Part shown: positions 19,090-27,811 of the stretch, in pieces
Position numbering within the stretch: the stretch's first letter is position 1
Layout: each line of letters starts with the position of its first letter
From: Rhodohalobacter mucosus
Lineage (GTDB): Bacteria > Bacteroidota > Rhodothermia > Balneolales > Balneolaceae
Assembly: GCF_003150675.1 (NCBI RefSeq)
Contig: NZ_QGGB01000008.1
Span: 62,001 to 126,000, forward strand
Reading direction: 5' to 3'
DNA: 64,000 nucleotides
The notes under the pieces: generated by a model
What the model was told of the DNA's origin: nothing
What the model saw: the letters and a program-made list of their open reading frames with translations, nothing else
Databases searched by the model: none
Made by a program: the position numbers and the translations under genes

Positions 19090-19560
19090 ATGAATAAATT
19101 TTTGGAGTTTAAAGCCATGGGAAGCTTTGTCATCACTCACGTACACACTGTTTTTGGAACCAAATCAAGGGAAGCTCTGATTCAGCCCAGGTTTGAGAAC
19201 CATTTATATAAATACATCTCCGGTATCGGGAAACGGAAGGGAATTCCTATTATAAAAACCGGCGGCATGAGTGACCATATTCACATACTTCTGTTACAGC
19301 CAGGGAAAATGCCCCTTTGTGATATTATGCAAGTAATCAAGGGCAATACATCCAAATGGATAAATGACAATTATTACCCAGACAGAAGGTTCAGATGGCA
19401 GGGTGGATACGGTGCATTTGCTGTTTCCATGTCACAAATTGAAGTGGTTAAGAGATATATTCACAACCAGAAAGAACACCACAAACACTATGATTTCGAC
19501 TCCGAGTATCACAATTTGCTGGTAAAGCATAAGGCAAACATAGCCGTGAAACATAAATAG
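19090..19560 (+). CDS. IS200/IS605-family (RAYT-like) Y1 transposase
   Basis: 156 residues, a whole single-domain HUH transposase. The HUH motif is DHIHILL (His63, His65), and the catalytic tyrosine is Tyr123 in 'VKRYIHNQKEHH'. The N-terminal 'HVHTVFGTKSREALI' fits the Y1_Tnp family. ATG at 19090 is used; a second in-frame ATG lies at 19117. The gene appears intact. Enzymes of this type cut and rejoin single-stranded DNA at hairpins, and the flanking hairpin arrays are the obvious substrate. No TnpB/IscB partner gene is present. Confidence 0.92.
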   Translation: MNKFLEFKAMGSFVITHVHTVFGTKSREALIQPRFENHLYKYISGIGKRKGIPIIKTGGMSDHIHILLLQPGKMPLCDIMQVIKGNTSKWINDNYYPDRRFRWQGGYGAFAVSMSQIEVVKRYIHNQKEHHKHYDFDSEYHNLLVKHKANIAVKHK

Positions 19561-19566
19561 AGAAGA

Positions 19567-20037
19567 AGAACCGGCTCGTGTTTGCCGCCCTCGATCCAAA
19601 CGCCGGAGCTTAAGCACCGTCTCGCATTTACCGCCATCGATACCTCGGGCTGGTGAGTGATTCCCTGATCCGGGCATCATGCACCCAATCAAAACCCAAC
19701 GCACGTTGGGTGACACACACGAACGAGGGTTTCAACCCTCGATCCGCACGCCGGAGCTGAAGCACCGTCTCGCGTTTGCCGCCCTCGATATCTCGGGCTG
19801 GTGAGTTCTTCTCCGATCCGGGCATCATTCACCCAATCAAAACCCAATGCACATTGGGTGAAACACACGAACGAGGGTTTCAACCCTCGATCCGCACGCC
19901 GGAGCTGAAGCACCGTCTCGCGTTTGCCGCCCTCGATACCTCGGGCTGGTGAGTGATTCTCCGATCTGGGCATCATTCACCCAATCAAAACCCAACGCAT
20001 GTTGGGTGACACACACGAACGAGGGTTTCAACCCTCG
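19567..20037. repeat. Right array of 147/148-bp palindromic repeats
   Basis: Three units (GGGTGACA or GGGTGAAA at 19708, 19856 and 20004; period 148) preceded by a shortened unit in which the CCCTCGAT block joins directly to CCAAACGCCGG, i.e. an internal deletion. Same two hairpins as the left array. The last palindrome ends 10 bases before the tyrA stop on the other strand and could end transcription of tyrA. Confidence 0.9.
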
Positions 20038-20047
20038 TCAATTTTTG

Positions 20048-21178
20048 TCACGAAAACCGGTCAGCCAGGCGGTTGATCAGGTATCCGCTTTCCGTAAGGG
20101 CCTGAGAAGCAAATTTGCCAAAAAAGTCAGTTACGGCTTCAAACTCACGGATAAAACCGCGCTTGTCGTCATTTTCCACCATCTCCATGAGCGTTTGGTG
20201 ATGCCTGAAAAAAGTAAGGAGCAGGTCTCGACGCTCCTTGTTGGCAAAAACGATGTCAGCATAGAGTTCCGCATCCTGAGCAAAAATCCTGCCCGTCATC
20301 ATCAGTTCGGCCCGGTAAATCGGACTCGAATAGTCAAGCATTTCATTCGGGTTCAGATCGTACTCTTTCATAAATGATCCGTGCAGAAGGGCAACAAAGT
20401 GCCGCAAACCCTGCACCAGGTGCATCACATGGTCATGCTTGGATGGGTTTGCCTCTATAATCCGCATACCCCAAAGTATGCACTGCTCCCTGAACCAGTC
20501 TGCCTTTTCAGAATCCCGCCCTGAACAAATCACCATCAGCTGCTTTGATAGGTTTGGAACATCGGGTCCATGCATCGGGTGCAGGCCAACCACAGGTCCG
20601 TCATGTGCGTCCAGCATAGCCTTCAGCGGTTCACTCTTGTTGCTGGTAAAATCGGCAAGAATGGTATCGGGTTTTAATTTAGGGGCAATTCGCCGGATCA
20701 CATCAATCGAGACGTTAATGGGAACTGTTATGATGACCATATCCAGCTTAGGCGCCATCTCCTCAAGCTGATACCAGTTGCCCTTATCCAGGCTGTATGA
20801 AATGTGTCCGCTGCTTTCAGTAAAACGGCGGTAGAGAGAGCCCATCCCCCCTTCACCGCCCACATAGAGAATATGCTTCGGTTCTTCAGTAGCGCTGGGA
20901 AATTTTTCAGCCGACTGTGCGGCCCTTGAGGCTGCCATCACCATGCGTAAAAAATCCTCCGCCCAATCCGGATCAATCCCACGGTCTGCTGCTTTTCTTC
21001 TGAACGACTCTGTCTTCTCTTCTTCCCTTCCGGCTACAAATACAGGCAGCTGGTTCTCAACTTTTCTTTTAATCACGTCCTGCACGACATCTTTTCTTGT
21101 TTTTAAAAGATCCAAAATCTGTTCGTCTATATCATCAATCTGAGTACGCTGCTTTTTTAACTGATCTTTTTCGGACAT
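20048..21178 (-). CDS. tyrA: Bifunctional chorismate mutase / prephenate dehydrogenase (T-protein)
   Basis: 376 residues from the ATG at 21178 (a longer frame to 21289 adds 37 atypical residues). N-terminal AroQ-type chorismate mutase helix bundle (about 5-85, 'IDDIDEQILDLL...RK'), then a prephenate dehydrogenase domain with VGGEGGMGSLYRR (about 105-117) and the 'LHPMHGPDV' and 'VQGLRHF' blocks. This is the layout and wording of enterobacterial TyrA, not of the usual Bacteroidota prephenate dehydrogenases. Makes 4-hydroxyphenylpyruvate for tyrosine. A 7-bp inverted repeat (21199-21221) lies just before the start. Confidence 0.92.
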   Translation of the reverse strand: MSEKDQLKKQRTQIDDIDEQILDLLKTRKDVVQDVIKRKVENQLPVFVAGREEEKTESFRRKAADRGIDPDWAEDFLRMVMAASRAAQSAEKFPSATEEPKHILYVGGEGGMGSLYRRFTESSGHISYSLDKGNWYQLEEMAPKLDMVIITVPINVSIDVIRRIAPKLKPDTILADFTSNKSEPLKAMLDAHDGPVVGLHPMHGPDVPNLSKQLMVICSGRDSEKADWFREQCILWGMRIIEANPSKHDHVMHLVQGLRHFVALLHGSFMKEYDLNPNEMLDYSSPIYRAELMMTGRIFAQDAELYADIVFANKERRDLLLTFFRHHQTLMEMVENDDKRGFIREFEAVTDFFGKFASQALTESGYLINRLADRFS

Positions 21179-21198
21179 TCTTAAAACAAATAAATTTT

Positions 21199-21221
21199 GG
21201 ATCGCATCACAGAAGCGATCC
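21199..21221. promoter_or_regulatory. Inverted repeat upstream of tyrA
   Basis: GGATCGC at 21199-21205 and GCGATCC at 21215-21221 form a perfect 7-bp inverted repeat with a 9-base spacer, 20 bases before the tyrA ATG. It may be an operator or a leader hairpin; no factor is known. Confidence 0.3.
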
Positions 21222-21347
21222 GGGTTGAATGATCGTGTGTATTCGTAGAATCTGATTTTCTTACGGAGGCAATCTCCGGGCAGCAGCAAAGTTACTTCTA
21301 ATCACGCAAAAATGTGTAATAAGTGAATTTTTTACCGTTCAGGCTGT

Positions 21348-21377
21348 TTGTATCACTGATTCAGCTCCTTATCTTTA
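21348..21377 (+). promoter_or_regulatory. Candidate promoter of uvrB
   Basis: TTG (21348-21350), 19-base spacer, TATCTTTA (21370-21377): one mismatch to TTG-N19-TAnnTTTG. The start would fall at or just before the ATG at 21384, giving an almost leaderless mRNA. No LexA-like box is seen. Confidence 0.35.
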
Positions 21378-21383
21378 AAGAAT

Positions 21384-23435
21384 ATGTCTCAATTCAAACT
21401 TCACTCACCCTGGGAACCCGCCGGTGACCAGCCTAACGCCATCAAGGAGCTGACCGAGGGCATCCGGCAAAACGATAAATTTCAGACCCTGCTGGGTATC
21501 ACGGGCTCCGGTAAAACCCGAACTGTAGCTGGAGTCATTGAAAACGTTCAGAAACCAACCCTGGTGATGAGCCACAATAAGACACTTGCCGCACAGCTCT
21601 ACCGTGAGCTTAGCGACTTTTTCCCTGAAAACCGTGTCGAGTTCTTTATCTCCTACTACGATTATTACCAGCCTGAAGCCTATATCTCCGCGCAGGATAA
21701 ATACATCGAAAAAGATCTGTCCATCAATGAAGAGATTCAGAGGCTGCGTCTGCGTGCCACCAGCTCCCTGCTTTCCGGGCGCAGGGACGTCATTATTGTC
21801 TCATCCGTAAGCTGCATCTACGGTATCGGGTCGCCCTCTGAGTATGAAAAACTGATCATCACGCTTAAAACCGAACAGGAAATCGCCCGTAACACCCTTC
21901 TTTACGATCTTGTGGACCTTCACTACACGCGCAGTGACAACGACTTCCGACGTGGCACATTTCGTGTGAGAGGAGATGTGGTGGATATCTATCCCGCTTA
22001 CTCTGAAGAGGGGCTGCGGGTAACCATGTGGGGCGATGAAATTGAAAAAATGCAGGTTTTTGATGTGGAGGGCGGCTCTATTATTGGTGAGGTGGATGAG
22101 TTTCGAATATATCCGGCATCGCACTATGTAACCACGCAAAGCCGCCTTGAAGAGTCAATACAGCAAATCCGGGATGAGATGCACTGGAGGGTGGAAGTAC
22201 TGCAGAACGAGCAGAAATTTCTGGAGGCCAAAAGGCTGGAGCAGCGTACACTGTTTGATATCGAGATGATGCAGGAGATCGGCTACTGCTCCGGTATCGA
22301 AAACTACTCGCGATATCTGAGTGCACGCAAACCGGGAGAAAGGCCCTACTGCCTGATGGACTATTTTCCGGATGATTATCTTCTTGTTGTGGATGAGAGC
22401 CATCAGACGGTGCCACAAATCGGCGCCATGTACGGCGGCGACCGCTCCCGGAAGATTGAACTGGTTGAACACGGATTTCGTCTTCCATCTGCGCTTGACA
22501 ACCGGCCGCTTACCTTTGAAGAGTGGGAGACAATGATCAATCAGGCCATATTTGTAAGCGCCACTCCGAGCGACTATGAACTGGAACAGTCGGGAGGTGT
22601 GTACGTTGAGCAAATTATCCGGCCAACCGGACTTATGGAACCGCAGATAGAGGTGCGTCCGCTTGATACACAGGTGGATGACCTTCTTGAGGAGATCAGG
22701 CTTCGGGCAAACAAGAATGAACGCGTACTCTGCATCACCCTGACCAAGCGTCTGAGTGAAGAACTGAGTGAGTACCTTAAAAATCTTGGAATACCTGCCG
22801 CTTACATGCACAGTGAGCTTGATGCCATGCAACGGATCGAGGTGCTCTATAAGTACAGACGCGGTGACTTTAAGGTGCTGGTTGGAATCAATCTTCTTCG
22901 TGAAGGAATTGATATTCCCGAACTGAGCCTTGTAGCAATCATGGATGCCGATAAGGAAGGCTTTTTAAGGTCTGAAACTTCCCTGTTCCAGATTGTTGGG
23001 CGCGCCGCCAGGAATATTGAGGGGAAAGCCATCTTGTATGCGGATAAGATCACGGCAAGTATGCAAAAGGTAATTGATGAAACCAATCGCAGACGCAGAG
23101 TACAGCAGGAGTATAACAGGGAACACGGTATTACACCGCAAACAATCAAAAAAGAGCTGAAACCACTGGTTGATCCGGCTCTTATTTCCACGCAGGACTT
23201 TACCCTCGACAACAAACCCGGAGAAGAAGAAAAAGATTATCTGGAAGTGGTTAAGGTTGCGGAAGATGGCATTCAGTACAAAGCAAATCCGGCCATGAAA
23301 GAAGTTACATTTGAAAGCAAGGAAAAATTTCTTGATTATCTTCGTGAATCGATGCTGCAATCTGCAAGAAACATGGAGTTTGAGGAAGCTGCACGAATCC
23401 GGGATCAAATTGCTACATTGGAAAAAGAACTCTGA
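21384..23435 (+). CDS. uvrB: Excinuclease ABC subunit B
   Basis: 683-residue damage-verifying helicase subunit of nucleotide excision repair. Walker A GITGSGKT at residues 38-45; the DNA-clamping beta-hairpin region with 'YYDYYQPEAY' near 93-102; helicase motif 'SVSCIYGIGSP'; C-terminal helicase motifs 'GIDIPE' and 'QIVGRAARN'; and the UVR motif that binds UvrC in the last ~40 residues. Normal length (about 670). The methyltransferase gene follows after 11 bases and is probably co-transcribed. Confidence 0.97.
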   Translation: MSQFKLHSPWEPAGDQPNAIKELTEGIRQNDKFQTLLGITGSGKTRTVAGVIENVQKPTLVMSHNKTLAAQLYRELSDFFPENRVEFFISYYDYYQPEAYISAQDKYIEKDLSINEEIQRLRLRATSSLLSGRRDVIIVSSVSCIYGIGSPSEYEKLIITLKTEQEIARNTLLYDLVDLHYTRSDNDFRRGTFRVRGDVVDIYPAYSEEGLRVTMWGDEIEKMQVFDVEGGSIIGEVDEFRIYPASHYVTTQSRLEESIQQIRDEMHWRVEVLQNEQKFLEAKRLEQRTLFDIEMMQEIGYCSGIENYSRYLSARKPGERPYCLMDYFPDDYLLVVDESHQTVPQIGAMYGGDRSRKIELVEHGFRLPSALDNRPLTFEEWETMINQAIFVSATPSDYELEQSGGVYVEQIIRPTGLMEPQIEVRPLDTQVDDLLEEIRLRANKNERVLCITLTKRLSEELSEYLKNLGIPAAYMHSELDAMQRIEVLYKYRRGDFKVLVGINLLREGIDIPELSLVAIMDADKEGFLRSETSLFQIVGRAARNIEGKAILYADKITASMQKVIDETNRRRRVQQEYNREHGITPQTIKKELKPLVDPALISTQDFTLDNKPGEEEKDYLEVVKVAEDGIQYKANPAMKEVTFESKEKFLDYLRESMLQSARNMEFEEAARIRDQIATLEKEL

Positions 23436-23446
23436 TACACATATTT

Positions 23447-24010
23447 ATGAGCAACAAACTTGATTTCTTTAAAACCTTCGTAAAAGATAGAGATGTGGCA
23501 TCGATCGTGCCTACATCCCTGCGCTGCGTGAAGAAGGTTTGCGCAAACATCGATTTTTCAAGGGATCTGATTATTGTAGAATACGGCCCCGGTAACGGCG
23601 TTTTTTCAAAATATATACTGGAGCGTATATCTCCGGATTCAAAGCTAATCATGATTGAAGCCAATAAGGACTTTGTAGCCCAGCTTAAAGAGCAGATAAC
23701 GGATCCGCGGGCCGAAATCCATAATATTCTTGCCGGAGACGTGGAAGAAGCGCTTGATCCTGATGATGTCGGAAGCGTGGACTATGTACTCTCGGGAATT
23801 CCATTTTCCTTCCTCAAAAAAGATCGTAAGATTGCAGTTCTCAAAGCCACAAAAGCCATTCTGAAACCCGGTGGTAAATTTCTGGCATATCAGACCAGCG
23901 GTCATCTTAAAAAACCCGTGCAGGAGGTGTTCGGCAACCTGGAAACCGATTTTGAGCCGCTGAATATTCCTCCCTATCTGATCTATAAGGTTGTCAAGAA
24001 TGGAGTGTGA
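23447..24010 (+). CDS. Class I SAM-dependent methyltransferase (phospholipid N-methyltransferase-like)
   Basis: 187 residues. SAM-binding motif I VEYGPGNGVF at residues 44-53, acidic motif II 'LIMIEAN' near 65-71, and motif IV 'YVLSGIPFSFL' near 110-120. The pattern, including 'PTSLRCVKKV' before motif I, resembles the PmtA/KsgA-related phospholipid N-methyltransferase group. The substrate is not shown, and an rRNA-methylase-like origin is also possible. Eleven bases after uvrB on the same strand. Confidence 0.7.
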   Translation: MSNKLDFFKTFVKDRDVASIVPTSLRCVKKVCANIDFSRDLIIVEYGPGNGVFSKYILERISPDSKLIMIEANKDFVAQLKEQITDPRAEIHNILAGDVEEALDPDDVGSVDYVLSGIPFSFLKKDRKIAVLKATKAILKPGGKFLAYQTSGHLKKPVQEVFGNLETDFEPLNIPPYLIYKVVKNGV

Positions 24011-24018
24011 AGCAGGAG

Positions 24019-24102
24019 CAGGCTTCAGGCTTCAGGCTTCAGGCTTCAGGCTTCAGGCTTCAGGCTTCAGGCTTCAGGCTTCAGGCTTCAGGCTTCAGGC
24101 TT
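24019..24102. repeat. Twelve tandem copies of heptamer CAGGCTT
   Basis: A perfect 84-base array of CAGGCTT repeated twelve times, nine bases after the methyltransferase stop and about 80 bases before aat. Seven is not a multiple of three and no gene crosses it, so it is an intergenic microsatellite that can change in copy number by slippage. Confidence 0.97.
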
Positions 24103-24181
24103 CAAATGGCAACATGAAAATTCCTTCTCAGATCTTCTCATTTTTGCCATTTGCCTTTTAACCACTCAGTACCAATAAACA

Positions 24182-24793
24182 ATGAAATCACCCTCGCCCA
24201 ATCGCATTATCCCTCCCGGGGTACTCCTGAACGGCTATCGTCAGGGCATCTTCCCGATGAGTGAAACAAGGGATGATGATTCCGTTGGCTGGTATTCTGC
24301 GCGCAAAAGAGGAATTATTCCCATTGAATCGTTCCGTGTTTCATCCAATGTAGAGAGGATCATCCGCCAGGATCGTTTTGAATGCAGAATCGATACCCGC
24401 TTCAGGGATGTGATGATTGCCTGTGCGGACCGTGACACGACATGGATATCTGACCTTATCATTGACTCTTTCGAGGTGCTTCACCTGGCCGGCCACGCTC
24501 ATTCAGTGGAAATGTTCAATCGAGACGGCGAGCTGGCCGGTGGCCTGTACGGCGTGTCGCTTGGCGCGGCTTTTTTCGGCGAATCCATGTTTAAAGAAGA
24601 GAATGAAGCCGACAAGGTCGCACTCTGGCACTGCCACCGCATCCTCCGGAATAACGGCTTCGAACTCTGGGATACGCAATTCTATACGGAGCACCTTGCT
24701 CAGTTCGGATGCATAGAGATCTCCTCTGAAGAGTATAATGCCCGGCTGGATAAGGCCCTTCAAAAAGCAGCGAAATTCGCTTTGCCTGAGTAA
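24182..24793 (+). CDS. aat: Leucyl/phenylalanyl-tRNA--protein transferase
   Basis: 203 residues; adds Leu or Phe to N-terminal Arg/Lys of proteins, marking them for ClpAP under the N-end rule. Family blocks: 'GYRQGIFPMSE' near 19-29 and 'GGLYGVSLGAAFFGESMF' near 120-137, followed by 'DTQF' near 160. Length is normal. The tandem heptamer array lies between it and the upstream operon, so its promoter must be near or within that array. Confidence 0.94.
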   Translation: MKSPSPNRIIPPGVLLNGYRQGIFPMSETRDDDSVGWYSARKRGIIPIESFRVSSNVERIIRQDRFECRIDTRFRDVMIACADRDTTWISDLIIDSFEVLHLAGHAHSVEMFNRDGELAGGLYGVSLGAAFFGESMFKEENEADKVALWHCHRILRNNGFELWDTQFYTEHLAQFGCIEISSEEYNARLDKALQKAAKFALPE

Positions 24794-24891
24794 TTCACCT
24801 TACTTCAACATACGTACTTGTTGAAGAGTGTTACTCTTTCCCCGGAGAGGGATTTTGGCGGCGTAATTATCGGCTAACTCTATTTTTTATG

Positions 24892-24918
24892 TGCAGCCGA
24901 AATATTTTTCCGGCTGCA
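24892..24918. terminator. Hairpin between convergent aat and metalloprotease genes
   Basis: TGCAGCCG (24892-24899) and CGGCTGCA (24911-24918) form a perfect 8-bp stem with an 11-base loop. It lies in the convergent gap, but neither strand has a good T run, so termination is only likely by position. Confidence 0.4.
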
Positions 24919-24944
24919 TTTACAAGGTTTGGAATACCTGCAAT

Positions 24945-27362
24945 CTATCCTTCCAGGATATCGGCAATCCGTTCCTTCACATCATTCAGGTGAACGCGTG
25001 TGGCACGGTCGGATGAACCATCGGCCGCCCCTTCCACCAGATCCTGCAGTTCATTGAGTTCTGCCCTGAGCATCGCTTTAATATCACTGCCGACCGCAAG
25101 CTCATCCTCGCTTTCCATCGTCTGCCCGACCAAATGAATATAAACACGCTGAAGGTTTCTTCGATAAACATCAATTGAGTCGCCCGTGGAGAGTTCGCTC
25201 CAGATACCGTTTCGCAGGTCTTCGAGCATCTCCGCAGGTGCATACGCTTCATCTCCCCGAAATGCCTCATCCTCAATTAGACGTATCATTCGTGAGGTGC
25301 TCATCACATTTGCCAGTTGCCGGCCCTGTAGATTCTGGATTCGCTCAATTGCGCCTGCATGTTCGATATTACGAAGGATTTCCGCGTTAAGCAGCCAGTC
25401 GGGCGTGCTGAATGCGTTATCAATCATGAACTGCATCGCTTTTTGCTGATATTCCCTGGATACCGGGCGAAATACATCACCTTCCTGATCGGTTGTGATC
25501 CGCTCTACATACACACCGCCAATGTTGGTGATCACATGATTCACGTACCGATTCCACTGTCCTATCAGCTCGCCGTAAATCTCTTCCAGATCTTCATAGT
25601 TTCTACCCGGGCGGGATGTCCACTCGATCAGATTCGGGATGACACGCTGCAGATTCATCATTCCATATGTGGATGCCTGAACCGGATCATCTGACAGTGC
25701 TTCGGTTTGCGCCGAGGGATCGTACCCGGTTGACGTGCCGAACCGGTACATCGGGTCATTCGCTTTCTCCATAATCCACTCTCTTAGCGTCGGTATCTCC
25801 TCCTCTGGCGTTTCCGCACCCGGAATAATCCTATACCCCCAATTAACGGCATATTTATCGTATGGGCCTATTTTCCGGATAAATCGTTCCACCCCGTCAC
25901 CCGGCTGGGCGATGTAGTTCTGCCGTGCATAATCCATCACGGAAGCTGAAACACCATATTCTGCCGTAAACGAAGGTGACCGTAGGGAATCGACCGGGTA
26001 GGAAGAGTTTGCTTTCATGTTGTGCGGCAGCCCTATCGCATGACCAATTTCATGTGCAATAACCTGGCGAATGGCTTCCATCAGATAGTCATTATCAATG
26101 GGAAGGCTTCTGGCATCCGGATTGGCAGCTCCTGTTTCGAGCATCAGCCGGTTCCGGTAGGATCGGATGTGATTGTGATACCAGATAATATCACTTGCTA
26201 TGATCTCGCCGGTTCTTGGGTCGGTAGTGCTGGGCCCTGTGGCATTTCTTGTGGTGTTTGCAATCCAGCGCACCATGTTATAGCGGATATCTTCCGGCTC
26301 AAAGTTCGGATCTTCCTCCTCGGTAGGAGGAAGCTTGGCCTGAATGGCATTTTTAAATCCGGCCTCTTCAAATGCCACGTTCCAGTCTTCCACACCCTGA
26401 ATTACCGCCTCGCGATACTCCTCGGGGGTTCCGGGATCCACATAATAGACGATCGGTTTCACCGGTTCCACCAGTTCACCCCTGAAATAGGCCTCCGGAT
26501 CGGAAGGTTCCAGCCTCCAGCGCCGGATAAGCGACCGGGTATCGGCTTTCTGAGCGTCCGAATTAAAATCAAGCTGATTAACCGTAAACCAACCTACCCG
26601 GTAGTCGTGGTGACGAGGCTTCATCGGCTCTTTGGGAAGGAGCACCATCGATTGATTCATCAGCAGGGAAATGGTGTTGGTTCCGCTTGCAGAGGGTGGG
26701 TTCATCGCTTCATAGGTCATGACATGACGTGCCTCAACATTGAGCGGAAACGTACGGACCGTGTCAATATAACTTCGTCCGGTGTCGAGGCGGCGAACCT
26801 GGTAGCGTGATCGCAGCCAACCCTGCATGCCCGAAATCGCCGGTACATCGGTTTCAAACAGCGGATTGATTTCAATGACCGAAGCTCCCGTTTCCGGATT
26901 GGTTGCCTGAATGTCGAAGGTGGCAATCACAGGCTCAAAATTGTTGGCTCTCACCGAACGGGAAATCGGCAGGGAATCGGCCGCTACCGCATTATAGGAG
27001 CGCTGACGCAGGGTTACCTTATCCCGCACCTTCTCAAAAATTACAACCTGTTCGGCCGTTTTCGATCCGCTGCTGGTGAATCCAAAAAAGTTGGAGGGGA
27101 CAGATGCCACGCGGCTTACCATCAGAAAGTCACGGCCAAAAAGCGAATCGGGAATTTCATAATAAATTTTATCGTCCTTGTAATGAATATCAACCACACC
27201 GTCTGCGCTGACCGCATCGCCGCCGGTAATGGTGCTGTAATCGTTCGAAGATTCCGCTGAACGCTGGGATGACGGGCGTTCGCTTACCGACTCGGCTGAT
27301 TTACAAGAGATGGCAAAAAAAGCTGGCAGAAGGAGGATATACAGAAGTTTGGTACGTCGCAT
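24945..27362 (-). CDS. Secreted zinc-dependent metalloprotease (DUF5117/DUF5118 type)
   Basis: 805 residues. A lipoprotein-type signal peptide ends in ISC (Cys20). The extended zinc motif HEIGHAIGLPHN (HExxHxxGxxH) is near residues 435-446. The long N-terminal part, with beta-rich blocks 'DGVVDIHYKDDKIYYEIP' and 'FLMVSRVASVPSN', fits the DUF5118-DUF5117 arrangement of these large Bacteroidota proteases. It is probably attached to the outer membrane and degrades peptides outside the cytoplasm; substrates unknown. Single gene, convergent with aat. Confidence 0.88.
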   Translation of the reverse strand: MRRTKLLYILLLPAFFAISCKSAESVSERPSSQRSAESSNDYSTITGGDAVSADGVVDIHYKDDKIYYEIPDSLFGRDFLMVSRVASVPSNFFGFTSSGSKTAEQVVIFEKVRDKVTLRQRSYNAVAADSLPISRSVRANNFEPVIATFDIQATNPETGASVIEINPLFETDVPAISGMQGWLRSRYQVRRLDTGRSYIDTVRTFPLNVEARHVMTYEAMNPPSASGTNTISLLMNQSMVLLPKEPMKPRHHDYRVGWFTVNQLDFNSDAQKADTRSLIRRWRLEPSDPEAYFRGELVEPVKPIVYYVDPGTPEEYREAVIQGVEDWNVAFEEAGFKNAIQAKLPPTEEEDPNFEPEDIRYNMVRWIANTTRNATGPSTTDPRTGEIIASDIIWYHNHIRSYRNRLMLETGAANPDARSLPIDNDYLMEAIRQVIAHEIGHAIGLPHNMKANSSYPVDSLRSPSFTAEYGVSASVMDYARQNYIAQPGDGVERFIRKIGPYDKYAVNWGYRIIPGAETPEEEIPTLREWIMEKANDPMYRFGTSTGYDPSAQTEALSDDPVQASTYGMMNLQRVIPNLIEWTSRPGRNYEDLEEIYGELIGQWNRYVNHVITNIGGVYVERITTDQEGDVFRPVSREYQQKAMQFMIDNAFSTPDWLLNAEILRNIEHAGAIERIQNLQGRQLANVMSTSRMIRLIEDEAFRGDEAYAPAEMLEDLRNGIWSELSTGDSIDVYRRNLQRVYIHLVGQTMESEDELAVGSDIKAMLRAELNELQDLVEGAADGSSDRATRVHLNDVKERIADILEG

Positions 27363-27457
27363 GGGATTAACTTATTTAATTTTTTTGGATACGGGAAGAA
27401 ACGAAAAATCTCGATGAATGTGGGAAATCCAGCAGTATCTATAAATTTTTAACAAAA

Positions 27458-27757
27458 TCAGAACCTGTGGTTTTCATGCAGCAGTCTCTTCCAATCCGGA
27501 TTCCTGGAAAGCCACGATTTAACAAACGGACAGATCGGCACTACACTAAGTTCTCTCTCCGACACGACTTGAAACACCCCTGAAAGCAAATCCGAAGCAA
27601 TTCCCTGCCCCTCCAGCTCTTTCGGCACCTCTGTGTGCGTAAGGTAGATCGTTCCCTGGTTGGTCAGAATGTAGTCAACAAAGGACGTTTTACCTTCCCT
27701 CTCCAGTTCAAACCTTTTCTTCTCTTTATTATCCTTAACCTGAATTTTTTCAGACAT
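27458..27757 (-). CDS. Small GNAT-fold N-acetyltransferase (YjdJ-like)
   Basis: 99 residues, the size of the minimal GNAT proteins. The acetyl-CoA-binding stretch is 'LEGQGIASDLL' near residues 48-58; 'VVPICPFVKSWLSRNP' near 75-90 is the typical end of this subgroup. The substrate is unknown. Divergent from a small membrane protein gene with only 54 bases between the starts, so their promoters must overlap. Confidence 0.85.
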   Translation of the reverse strand: MSEKIQVKDNKEKKRFELEREGKTSFVDYILTNQGTIYLTHTEVPKELEGQGIASDLLSGVFQVVSERELSVVPICPFVKSWLSRNPDWKRLLHENHRF

Positions 27758-27811
27758 GTTAGCTCACTATTTTGTTTATTTGATATATTCGCTTAAAATA
27801 AAGCTTTCGGA

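Larger units (their letters stand above)
18554..20037. mobile_element. REP-like repeat / IS200-type transposase locus
   Basis: A single-domain IS200/IS605-like transposase (19090-19560) sits between two arrays of the same ~147-bp unit, three units on each side plus partial ones. Left array 18554-18978, right array 19567-20037; both end exactly at the same 18-base palindrome. This is the arrangement of a REP/RAYT element. No target-site duplication or terminal inverted repeat is evident, as expected for this transposase class. Confidence 0.75.

Noticed and set aside
19432..20031. Four overlapping minus-strand reading frames of 64-95 codons across the right repeat array
   Set aside because: They only reflect the repeated units. 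The 148-base period shifts frame from unit to unit, and they overlap one another; there is no independent start or family.
18554..20037. CRISPR array
   Set aside because: Units are contiguous, 147-148 bases long, and not separated by unique spacers; no cas genes.
21301..21383. LexA box in front of uvrB
   Set aside because: CTGT is present but no matching ACAG at the expected distance; same for dinB at 61970-62045.
26022..26810. Long plus-strand frame opposite the metalloprotease
   Set aside because: Shadow frame; the minus strand carries the HExxHxxGxxH motif and a signal peptide.
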